Positions 7,643 to 14,282 of a stretch of 14,282 nt of DNA are shown here, piece after piece. The first letter of the stretch is position 1, and each line of letters begins with the position of its first letter. Where the stretch lies: assembly GCA_028693775.1 (NCBI GenBank), contig JAQUUS010000008.1:1-14282 (forward strand). The letters run 5' to 3'. Made by a program: the position numbers and the translations under genes. The notes under the pieces were generated by a model. That model was not told the DNA's origin, made no database searches, and was given only the letters and a program-made list of their open reading frames with translations. Origin of the DNA: Alphaproteobacteria bacterium (lineage in GTDB: Bacteria; Pseudomonadota; Alphaproteobacteria; UBA9219).

Positions 7643-7808
7643 GAAATGTGTCCGGCTTTAGAATTCAGGGTTCGGAACGCGTGAGCCTTTGAACGGAAAC
7701 GTCCGCACAAGGCCGGGAATCGTTCGAAAATCGACGCGCTCCAAGAACCATTAGGGTTAGCAAAGAAATTTTGGTATGGAAAGGGGACTCGTTCTCAAGA
7801 GGATTTAA

Positions 7809-8807
7809 ATGACTGCTTCTTTTAATCATATTGGCGTTGTTGGCGCGGGTGCCTGGGGCACCGCATTGGCTCTGACAGCTGGCCGGGCCGGGCACAACGT
7901 AACTCTTTGGGTTTTTGAGCCCGATCTGGCGGCGCTTCTCGCCGAAACACGCGAAAACAAGACATTCCTGCCGGGTATTTCGCTGCCCCGAGAGATTCGG
8001 ATCACCCACGACATGGCCGATCTGGCGTCCTGCAACGCCCTGATCCTCGCCCCTCCGGCCCAGCATATGCGGCAGATCTGCCAAACCCTGACCGGGCCTA
8101 TCGCGAAAACCGTGCCGCTTGTCATCGCCTCGAAGGGAATCGAGCTGACAAGCTACCGGCTCATGAGCGAAGTCGTCTCGGAAGTTCTCCCCGAAAACCC
8201 CGTTTTTGTGCTTTCGGGCCCGAGCTTCGCCACCGAAGTTGCAAAAAACCTGCCTGCCGCCCTCACCCTCGCCTCGGAGTGGAATGTCGAATCCCTCGCG
8301 CAGGCCTTGTCGTCGCCGTTTTTCAGGCTCTATACGACAGACGATATTATCGGCACCCAAATCGGCGGATCGATCAAAAACGTCCTCGCCATCGCCTGCG
8401 GCATCGTCTCGGGCCGCAAAATGGGCGAGAATGCCCGCGCTGCTCTGATCACGCGCGGACTGGCTGAAATCGTCCGGCTCGCCATAGCCTTGGGAGCGCG
8501 GCCCGAAACGTTGATGGGCCTTTCTGGAATCGGCGATGTCGTCCTGACGTGCTCAAGCATGCAATCGAGAAACATGTCTCTGGGCTTCGCTCTCGGACAA
8601 GGAAAAGAGCTGAGCGCCATCCTCGCCGAACGCAAGAGCGTAACCGAAGGCATCTCCACAGCCGCTGCTGCGCTTGGGCTCGCCCGGCGCCACGGAATCG
8701 AAATGCCGGTCGTTACAGCGATCGACATGATCCTGCGCGGCAAGGCGACTGTTGACGACAGCATTGTCTCTCTTCTGTCCCGCCCGCTACGCAATGAAAC
8801 AATATAA
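7809..8807 (+). CDS. gpsA: Glycerol-3-phosphate dehydrogenase (NAD(P)+)
   Basis: Makes sn-glycerol-3-phosphate from dihydroxyacetone phosphate for phospholipid synthesis in the cytoplasm. The 332-residue length is standard. Motifs: the dinucleotide-binding IGVVGAGAWG (residues 8-17), ASKG with Lys109, SGPSFA (136-141), catalytic-region Lys190 in IGGSIKNVLAIACGI, and the substrate-binding region RGLAEIVRLA. AGAGGA lies five bases before the ATG. It stands alone on the plus strand, divergent from dnaN, and is followed by a probable terminator. In many alphaproteobacteria gpsA follows tsaD; that gene is not here. Confidence 0.97.
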   Translation: MTASFNHIGVVGAGAWGTALALTAGRAGHNVTLWVFEPDLAALLAETRENKTFLPGISLPREIRITHDMADLASCNALILAPPAQHMRQICQTLTGPIAKTVPLVIASKGIELTSYRLMSEVVSEVLPENPVFVLSGPSFATEVAKNLPAALTLASEWNVESLAQALSSPFFRLYTTDDIIGTQIGGSIKNVLAIACGIVSGRKMGENARAALITRGLAEIVRLAIALGARPETLMGLSGIGDVVLTCSSMQSRNMSLGFALGQGKELSAILAERKSVTEGISTAAAALGLARRHGIEMPVVTAIDMILRGKATVDDSIVSLLSRPLRNETI

Positions 8808-8846
8808 CAAGCCAGCAAATTGAAATATTGTTTCTGTGCTTTTTGA

Positions 8847-8890
8847 CCTGGTCCGCTCGCTCTTTTTTTTATCGGACCGGGCTTGTTTTT
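8847..8890 (+). terminator. Probable terminator of gpsA
   Basis: CCTGGTCCG at 8847-8855 pairs with CGGACCGGG at 8873-8881 (nine pairs, one a G-T wobble) around a long T-rich loop. CTTGTTTTT follows. It lies 40 bases after the gpsA stop. The 17-base loop is longer than usual, which lowers certainty. Confidence 0.6.
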
Positions 8891-8975
8891 GTACCTATTA
8901 ATTAAAGACAAATTAACGGGTTAGCGCAAAAATCGATCATAGACTTTTAGGGATTCGCCCATTGGATGCCTTACC

Positions 8976-9024
8976 CGCCCGGACGCTCGCTGGACCGGAA
9001 GGCCCCCTCAAAAGCATCCGGGCG
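8976..9024 (+). repeat. Imperfect inverted repeat in leader of the secreted repeat protein
   Basis: The 11-base arm at 8976-8986 (CGCCCGGACGC) is complementary to 9014-9024 (GCATCCGGGCG) with one mismatch and a 27-base loop. It lies 36 bases upstream of the ATG at 9061, without a T tract, so it is not a terminator. It may fold in the mRNA leader. The rest of the 253-base gap is AT-rich, and no convincing promoter was identified in it. Confidence 0.35.
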
Positions 9025-9060
9025 ATCGCTCAACGGTATTGAACATAAGGTGGCATTAAG

Positions 9061-10767
9061 ATGATCCATTCGATCTTGGCGCGTTGTTCGTCGCATACAG
9101 TCTTGGCTGGCGTTCTTTTTGCGGCAAGCCTGTTCCTTTCCAATCCCGCATCGGCCGAAAGCGTTATAGGAAAAGAAGGGTGCGCAGTTTCCGGCGCAGC
9201 GCAAGCCAGCAGTTCCGGATGCCCCGATAGCGCCATCACATGGACAATCCCGACCGCGTCGGACTACGTCTCCGTTCGCAGCGAATACGGAAACGCAGCC
9301 TATCCGGTCGACGTTCCTTTCGACGCCTACGATCTCTCCAAGCTTGCATGCCGCTACATCGATAACGTCGACGCCTCCTTAACGCACGAGTACTTCGTCC
9401 CCTTCAGAAGCCCGGAAGAATGGAACGCGTTTATCAACATGGAGCACAACTATCTGGCGCTCCTCACCTGCGCACGGCCAAGGTCCTACACCATTACCCC
9501 ATCCGCAGCCTGCATTGCCGCCGCCATTGCGGATATGACAACCGTTTCGCCCGCGAGCTTTACCGTCAACCTGCCCTACGAAAGAACGGGAAATCCGGCG
9601 AAGGAATACACGTTCGTCTTTAAATGCGGCAACTCCCTGATGGACGTTGTCGACGCAACCTACACCCCCGACGTCGCAACGGACGGCGCTGTCTCGCCCG
9701 AAACATCCGGATGGATCGAAGCGATCGAACGCCATACGGGCTCGTGCGGCACGGCAGACGGAACGGGCTCGGCAACGGAACCCACCAGCGGTCTTTGCGC
9801 CGGAAACGACGTCTATGCCTCAGGCGTCACGCTGGCAAACTCCGAATGGACATGGACCTGCTCTGCCTCGGGAACGAGCTCCAGCAGCTCCGTCTCTTGC
9901 AGCGCGCCCTATTCGGCCATCCCCAAATGCGGAGCCGCCAATAACGTCGCCGTAAGCTCGGCTCCCTCAACGGATTTGTGCGAAGAAGGAACGGCCTCGG
10001 CCGTATCGGGCCTCGGCCCATGGAACTGGACCTGCACATCGGGAACAAGCACGGAATCGTGCAGCGCCCCGCTTGACAGCATTCCCGAATGCGGCACCGC
10101 CGATGGCGTTCCTGCAACGTCCGCTCCGACGGCCGATCTCTGCACAGGAGGCACACCATCCGCAGTGACGGGCACAGGCCCCTGGGCATGGGAATGCACG
10201 TCGGGGAGCACTTCCGAATCGTGCAGCGCTCCGACTGAAGCCATGTGCGGCACTGCCAACGGCGTCGCCGTGACATCCGCGCCGACCTCCGGGCTTTGCG
10301 AATACGGCACGGCATCCGCCATATCGGGATCGGGCCCGTGGACATGGTCGTGCACGTCGGGCACCAGCAACGTAACCTGTAACGCCCCCACAAGCGGAAG
10401 CGCCAGTTGCGGCTCGGCGGCCGACACCGTCACCGAAACCGCGCCGACGGCAAACCTCTGCTCCGTCGGAACGCCGTCCGCTGTGATGTACATCAGCAAC
10501 GCCTCTCCGCTGGCCCAGTGGTACTTCCAGTGGACCTGCACCGGCGGCTCGGACACCGTCACCTGCATCGCACCCAAATGCGCCTGCGCCATGTGCGGCC
10601 TGGCTTCGGGCGTACCGAGCAGCACCCCGCCCTCCAGCGGTCTGTGCGGATACGGCGTCCTGAAAGTTCCGCCGGGCGTGTTCCTGAACGGCGCGTCGGA
10701 ATGGAAATGGTATTGCGTAGACGAACCCTCAGCCAGTTCGCATAACTGCTACGCGCCGAAAGAATAA
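9061..10767 (+). CDS. Secreted protein with six cysteine-rich tandem repeats
   Basis: A 568-residue exported protein with AAGGTGG seven bases before the ATG. Residues 1-32 are a Sec signal peptide (cleavage at NPASA-ES). Residues 33-228 form an N-terminal domain with six cysteines and no family I recognise. Residues 229-568 are six repeats starting at 229, 290, 344, 396, 450 and 512 (52 to 62 residues each). The pattern is CGxAxG, then APTxxLCxxGTxSA, GxGPWxWxCTSG and a final CxAP. Each repeat has four cysteines, so two disulfides per unit are plausible; repeat 5 carries two extra (KCACAM). Similar repeats are common in secreted proteobacterial proteins of unknown role. It has no membrane anchor or sorting signal after the repeats. 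It sits alone between gpsA and a strong terminator, so context gives no function. An adhesin or surface-exposed role is a guess. Confidence 0.85.
   Translation: MIHSILARCSSHTVLAGVLFAASLFLSNPASAESVIGKEGCAVSGAAQASSSGCPDSAITWTIPTASDYVSVRSEYGNAAYPVDVPFDAYDLSKLACRYIDNVDASLTHEYFVPFRSPEEWNAFINMEHNYLALLTCARPRSYTITPSAACIAAAIADMTTVSPASFTVNLPYERTGNPAKEYTFVFKCGNSLMDVVDATYTPDVATDGAVSPETSGWIEAIERHTGSCGTADGTGSATEPTSGLCAGNDVYASGVTLANSEWTWTCSASGTSSSSSVSCSAPYSAIPKCGAANNVAVSSAPSTDLCEEGTASAVSGLGPWNWTCTSGTSTESCSAPLDSIPECGTADGVPATSAPTADLCTGGTPSAVTGTGPWAWECTSGSTSESCSAPTEAMCGTANGVAVTSAPTSGLCEYGTASAISGSGPWTWSCTSGTSNVTCNAPTSGSASCGSAADTVTETAPTANLCSVGTPSAVMYISNASPLAQWYFQWTCTGGSDTVTCIAPKCACAMCGLASGVPSSTPPSSGLCGYGVLKVPPGVFLNGASEWKWYCVDEPSASSHNCYAPKE
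9745..10764 (+). repeat. Six tandem coding repeats of about 52-62 codons
   Basis: Repeat units begin at 9745, 9928, 10090, 10246, 10408 and 10594. Units 2 to 4 are the most alike at protein level, sharing the GPWxWxC core; units 1, 5 and 6 carry insertions before the Trp. The DNA of the units has diverged, so this is an old protein-level duplication rather than a recent DNA tandem array. Confidence 0.9.
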
Positions 10768-10788
10768 ATAAACTGTAACGCCGGGTTC

Positions 10789-10828
10789 TCGGGGGCCGTG
10801 CTGAAAAGTGTGGCCCCCGACCCTTTTT
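10789..10828 (+). terminator. Terminator of the secreted repeat protein gene
   Basis: TCGGGGGCC at 10789-10797 pairs perfectly with GGCCCCCGA at 10812-10820, followed by CCCTTTTT. It lies 22 bases after the stop at 10767. Its T tract overlaps the stop codon of the convergent kinase-like gene. On the minus strand no T tract follows immediately, so it is probably effective mainly on the plus strand. Confidence 0.85.
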
Positions 10829-12860
10829 ATCCGAACAGCGCCGAATACAGCGCCTTCAAAACCGCCGCCGAAACAATGATAACGGCCAGCAAACTGCTGA
10901 TTGTCACAGCCAAAGGCTTGCCCGAAATTCGCTCGACATCTCCGCGATTGCGCGTCCGCGCCTCAAGGGCAAGGATTTCTTTCTGGATATTGAGATAGAG
11001 AAGCCGCGCCGCCACAAAATCCTGCTCGTCATGAACGAGGCGCCTCGGATCGTCGATCAGGCGCAAAAGATCGGAAAGCCGCCCCTGAGCGACAAACTCC
11101 TTGGCCTGTTTCTGCAACGATTCGCGAAGCGGCTTGCTGGCATAACGCCGAAGCGCGGGCTCGACAACCGGAGACAGCCACGCCGCGAGGCGCGGCAGTT
11201 CCTCGGGGCCGTATTTGTTTTGAAGTTCGCCGAAAAGCGTCAACAAATCGAGGCCGCGCCGCGTCGAATCGTCCGGGCTATTGAAGGCAAAAAATATCTT
11301 TTCGCTGCGCTTCTCGCGCACGATCAGAAAAGCCGCAATATGGCGGTCCATGGGTTCGCGAGACTTGCCGCCGCCCGCCGCCACACGCTCCAGCGCGGGG
11401 AGCAGCATCTTGGGCGTGGCGACATATTGTCCCGCAAGCATGGGACTGAGACACGGCAACGCAGAATTGGTTTCGTAAACGGCGCGTTCGACGCCATTGC
11501 CGAATGTGGATTTCTCGAGGGCGATTCTGACCCGATCGAAAAGCTGTCCGAGCGCGATATAATTGGTCCGCTGCTCGCCCTGAAGCTGTATCCACAGGGA
11601 CACGAGCTGACTGGTGATCATTTCGGACAACGGCTGCATACTCGCTCCGCCCTGCACCGCTTCCACCAGAAGCGTCGGAAGGCCCGCAGGCATGGCAGAA
11701 ATTCCCCGGTAGCGGATCGGCGACCGGTTGTCGAGCGCCATGCAAACCCGGGCGACAAGCTGCTCCTCGTAATGAGCCGTCTTTCCGTTTCGCTTGAGGT
11801 CGTTGACAACGTCCTCAACTCTCTCGGCGCGCTCCTTGTCGTTCATGGCGCGCAAAAGCCACTTGTTCAGGGACTCGTTCTCAACCGCCTTGGTCGCCTC
11901 GGCCGGATTTTCGACAAACGCTTCGACCAGCGGCCCGATCTGCCAATACTCCTTGTCCATGAAAATAAAATGCCGCACCGCCCTGCGGTTTGCGTCAGAG
12001 CTTTTCGGCGTCATGCGCCGCCCGTTGAGCCATTGGTCGAGATCGGCGGACGTCCATCTCTGCAAGGGATCGTCAGCCAAAAGACCGCGCAGAATTTCGA
12101 TATGAGTCGGCAGGATGCGATGAGATCCGACGATGGTCGCAAAGCTTCCGCGCTGCATTTTCAAATCGATGATCGCGCGGTCGCCCATACCCGCGACCGG
12201 ATTTGTCCCGACAATCAAAAAGGCAAGGGAAACGCCAAAAGCGTAGCAATCGTCGGCATGGGTGCCGATTCCCCGGCCCAAAGGCGACGCGAGAGAACGC
12301 TCGAGCGTCTCGAACAGGACCGGTTGCCCAAATCCCGGAGGAACGGAAAGGCTTTCGCCGATCTGGGGAGGAACCGCCGTTCCGCTTCTCCAGAAAATAT
12401 TCGTCGGTCGAATCGAGTTATGAACGAACCCGATGTTATCGAAAGAAATCAGCGCCTGAATCAAAGGCGCAATGAAATGACGGTTGATCGTATCTTCGCT
12501 GAGGGTCGGATGCGTTTCGTCCAGAGTCGCGAACAACGCAGGAGCGGTCGGCTTCTGGTAAATGAGCGCGTAGGTATAGGTCCCGTCGATCCATTGAACC
12601 ACGCCCGCATCGACAAGGCGCACAATTCCCGGATCGTCGAGGCTGCGCAGAGACTGAATGGAGTCGAGGCGCGGCGGTATCTTCGACTGGCAAACAATCG
12701 CATAGAGGCTGGACGACGCATCGGATCTGAAGCGCGCGGTATAAGCGGGGCCGCCGGGCGTATTGAGCTCGGGAAGCGGCATCGAAGGGAAAATCTCGAT
12801 CCGCCCGCCGAGGGTTACGCTTTGGCCTGTATTCGATTTGATCTGAGGATCGGCAGCCAT
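10827..12860 (-). CDS. Tail-anchored protein kinase-like protein, probable pseudokinase
   Basis: A 677-residue protein. Residues about 40-285 follow a Ser/Thr protein kinase fold: a YAIV strand near residue 53, GFVHNSIRPTNIFW (144-157) at the catalytic loop, DDCYAFGVSLAFLIVG (203-218) at helix F, and LADDPLQRWTSADLDQWLNG (261-280) at the C-terminal lobe. The catalytic HRD triplet is HNS (147-149), so the catalytic Asp is Ser. The metal-binding DFG is not recognisable; IGES stands in that area (167-170). Catalysis by the usual mechanism is therefore unlikely. Residues 290-645 are a long, mostly helical region without a family I know. Residues 651-672 are one hydrophobic segment close to the C-terminus, consistent with a tail anchor and a cytoplasmic body. 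It follows tilS by 51 bases, where ftsH is more usual. No clear ribosome binding site precedes the ATG at 12860. Confidence 0.75.
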   Translation of the reverse strand: MAADPQIKSNTGQSVTLGGRIEIFPSMPLPELNTPGGPAYTARFRSDASSSLYAIVCQSKIPPRLDSIQSLRSLDDPGIVRLVDAGVVQWIDGTYTYALIYQKPTAPALFATLDETHPTLSEDTINRHFIAPLIQALISFDNIGFVHNSIRPTNIFWRSGTAVPPQIGESLSVPPGFGQPVLFETLERSLASPLGRGIGTHADDCYAFGVSLAFLIVGTNPVAGMGDRAIIDLKMQRGSFATIVGSHRILPTHIEILRGLLADDPLQRWTSADLDQWLNGRRMTPKSSDANRRAVRHFIFMDKEYWQIGPLVEAFVENPAEATKAVENESLNKWLLRAMNDKERAERVEDVVNDLKRNGKTAHYEEQLVARVCMALDNRSPIRYRGISAMPAGLPTLLVEAVQGGASMQPLSEMITSQLVSLWIQLQGEQRTNYIALGQLFDRVRIALEKSTFGNGVERAVYETNSALPCLSPMLAGQYVATPKMLLPALERVAAGGGKSREPMDRHIAAFLIVREKRSEKIFFAFNSPDDSTRRGLDLLTLFGELQNKYGPEELPRLAAWLSPVVEPALRRYASKPLRESLQKQAKEFVAQGRLSDLLRLIDDPRRLVHDEQDFVAARLLYLNIQKEILALEARTRNRGDVERISGKPLAVTISSLLAVIIVSAAVLKALYSALFG

Positions 12861-12911
12861 GGAAAGAACGTCTTGTCAGGAAGGAAGCGGAATTTTAGAC
12901 GTTTTTTTTCG

Positions 12912-14180
12912 TCATGGAAACGTTTGTTTTCGATAAGCCATCCCATACGGGGCCTTGCCCTCTAACGACGGAACGGCACGCAAAACGCCGCCCTCCCAAA
13001 GCGCAGGCAGGGAGGCTCGAACGCGGCCCTGAGGCACCGCATGGCGCAACCCGGGCGCGAGAGCGTCGAGCGCATCGTGAGACGGAGAGCCCAGCGCGCG
13101 AATCGTGGCCGCCGGAGCATCGGACGCAGCGCTCACAAGCCAGCGGTTGTCCCAAAGCACGGTTGTTCCCGGCGCGAGCGACAGAACCCCGGATGCCGCA
13201 GAAGGCTCGCGCAAAAGAACGGCCTTCTTTTCGGAAACGGACGCCATACAGCCGTAAAGCGTCCGGATATGCTCCGCCTCGCCCCCCGAAATCGCCGCAA
13301 GCAGAGCGTCCAGCGACGCATATTCGGGCGGATAGTCGCCGTCATGAACGTACCGCAACCCGGCCGCCAAAGCGCGCAAGGCGATGGCCCGGGGAACCCG
13401 GCGCAAAGCGTCGCGGTCAATAACCACGCTGCCGCCCGGCTGCGCCTGCGCAAACGCGTTGAGAAAATCGGCCGTCGCAAGATCCAGAACTTCTTTCGCC
13501 TCGCGCGCACGCGCCGCCAAAAGCGACAGGCTCCCTGCCGTGAGCCCCTCCGACGCCAGCATCGGCATGATCTTGCGCAACCGGCCCCGCGCGTATTTTT
13601 CGGCCGCATTGCTCGGATCGATCACAAAAGGAACGGCCGCAACGTTGCAGGTTTCGATCAACCTGTCTTTCGTCGCCTTCAGAAAAGGCCGGAGCAGCCG
13701 AATGCCGTCGCGCGTATTCTGGGGCAGGATGCCCGCAAGGCCATCGATCCCGGTTCCTTTCGCAAGGCGCATAAGCACCGTCTCGGCCTGATCGTCCGCA
13801 TGATGCGCGATCAAAAGATCGCCCGCCCCGTGACGGCGGCAAGCGTCCGCCAAAAGGCTATAACGCGCCTCACGAGCCTTTTCATGAACCCTGCCGTGAA
13901 TCTCCCCGTGCGACCACGGAAGAATCTCGGCCTCGATTCCCAGCTTTCGAAGATTGTCCCGAACCTGCACAGCTTCCGCCGGAGATTCGGGGCGCAACCC
14001 GTGCTCGACAATAAGAGCAACCAGCTCCCGCTGCCCCCAACGCTTGGCGCAATAAGCAAGGGCCATGCTGTCGGGCCCGCCCGAAACCGCAAGGGCAAGC
14101 TTCGGCGCAACCGGCGCAAAAGCGTCCATCCAAGCGGAAAACTCGCCGCTTTCGATTGCCTTTACTTGCGCGTCTTGCAT
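12912..14180 (-). CDS. tilS: tRNA(Ile)-lysidine synthetase
   Basis: Attaches lysine to C34 of the CAU-anticodon tRNA-Ile so that it reads AUA instead of AUG; essential in most bacteria and cytoplasmic. The 422-residue length is normal. Motifs: the PP-loop SGGPDS (residues 33-38), HHADDQAETVLMRLAKGTG (126-144), DGLAGI and the tRNA-contact stretch VIDPSNAAEKYARGRLRKI. The C-terminal half is less conserved, as usual. The ATG at 14180 overlaps the end of cpoB by 19 bases, a tight arrangement common to the end of the tol-pal cluster in alphaproteobacteria, implying co-transcription. ftsH usually follows; here a kinase-like gene does. Confidence 0.96.
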   Translation of the reverse strand: MQDAQVKAIESGEFSAWMDAFAPVAPKLALAVSGGPDSMALAYCAKRWGQRELVALIVEHGLRPESPAEAVQVRDNLRKLGIEAEILPWSHGEIHGRVHEKAREARYSLLADACRRHGAGDLLIAHHADDQAETVLMRLAKGTGIDGLAGILPQNTRDGIRLLRPFLKATKDRLIETCNVAAVPFVIDPSNAAEKYARGRLRKIMPMLASEGLTAGSLSLLAARAREAKEVLDLATADFLNAFAQAQPGGSVVIDRDALRRVPRAIALRALAAGLRYVHDGDYPPEYASLDALLAAISGGEAEHIRTLYGCMASVSEKKAVLLREPSAASGVLSLAPGTTVLWDNRWLVSAASDAPAATIRALGSPSHDALDALAPGLRHAVPQGRVRASLPALWEGGVLRAVPSLEGKAPYGMAYRKQTFP

Positions 14181-14282
14181 TTAAACTTGGCGCGTTCGTC
14201 GTCGGCGCGCGATTTGACCTCGGCCGACGCTTTGGGATATTTGGCCTTCAGTTCGTTGAAGGTCACGCAGGCTTCGGATACC
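14162..14282 (-). CDS. cpoB: Cell division coordinator CpoB / YbgF, C-terminal end (partial)
   Basis: Only the last 39 codons and the stop lie in the window; the gene continues past the right edge. The visible end contains EACVTFNELKAKYPKASAEV and then KSRADDERAKFKC. This matches the end of the TPR domain of alphaproteobacterial YbgF/CpoB, which typically closes with a Cys-x-x-x-Asp/Asn-Glu-Leu repeat and a final Cys. CpoB is a periplasmic Tol-Pal partner that links peptidoglycan synthesis with outer-membrane constriction at division. Its stop lies inside the tilS start region. The call rests on a short segment plus its tilS neighbour. Confidence 0.8.
   Translation of the reverse strand, partial: VSEACVTFNELKAKYPKASAEVKSRADDERAKFKCKTRK

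Noticed and set aside
9745..10764. Regular repeats considered as a CRISPR array or satellite DNA
   Set aside because: The repeats are in one continuous coding frame, 156 to 186 bases long, diverged in DNA, and conserved at protein level in cysteine and Trp positions.
10827..12860. Active Ser/Thr kinase annotation for the kinase-like gene
   Set aside because: The catalytic Asp of HRD is Ser and no DFG is visible, so an active kinase cannot be supported from the sequence.
12898..12913. GACG-A8-CGTC (minus strand) at the end of tilS as a terminator or slippage site
   Set aside because: The stem is four base pairs with an 8-base A loop and no T tract after it; tilS has already ended, so slippage would have no coding effect.
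11031..12965. A 644-codon open frame on the plus strand opposite the kinase-like gene
   Set aside because: It is a shadow of GC-rich codon use in the real minus-strand gene, has no ribosome binding site or recognisable domain, and is Arg-rich as such shadows are.

Overview
This 14.3 kb window looks like chromosomal DNA from an alphaproteobacterium. The evidence is the alphaproteobacterial style of PurC and PurS, the cpoB-tilS junction that normally closes the tol-pal cluster in that class, and housekeeping proteins (MetK, DnaN, GpsA) that look ordinary for it. The lineage cannot be fixed further by eye; a Micavibrio- or Rhodospirillales-like organism would fit. Coding density is high. No tRNA, rRNA, CRISPR array, insertion sequence or phage gene was seen, and no gap without a gene exceeds 300 bases.

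Layout. (1) 1-3629, plus strand: a compact secretion-type operon behind two tandem hairpins. It encodes a small exported protein, a lipid-anchored C39 cysteine peptidase, a second exported protein, a possible 47-residue protein, and an outer-membrane beta-barrel with an N-terminal coiled coil. The gene set resembles the C39 peptidase plus barrel core of functional-amyloid (Fap) and Fil-type surface-fibre loci. The two small exported proteins share a leader-like motif and a C-terminal motif, so they are the best candidate substrates. (2) 3685-5206, plus strand: purC-purS (purine synthesis) with a recognisable promoter, then a WXXGXW-type lipoprotein. (3) 5248-7642, minus strand: dnaN followed by metK, facing the lipoprotein across a strong bidirectional terminator. 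(4) 7809-8807, plus strand: gpsA, divergent from dnaN. (5) 9061-10767, plus strand: a secreted protein with six cysteine-rich repeats, ending in a strong terminator. (6) 10827-14282, minus strand: the end of cpoB, then tilS overlapping it by 19 bases, then a membrane-anchored protein kinase-like protein that has lost the catalytic aspartate.

How they may work together. Regions 2 to 4 and cpoB-tilS are conserved housekeeping genes. Regions 1 and 5 and the pseudokinase are the variable part. Region 1 reads as a self-contained export system: Sec export of two subunits, possible trimming by the C39 peptidase at the outer membrane or in the periplasm, and passage through the barrel. That model is inference from gene content and motifs, not something the sequence proves.
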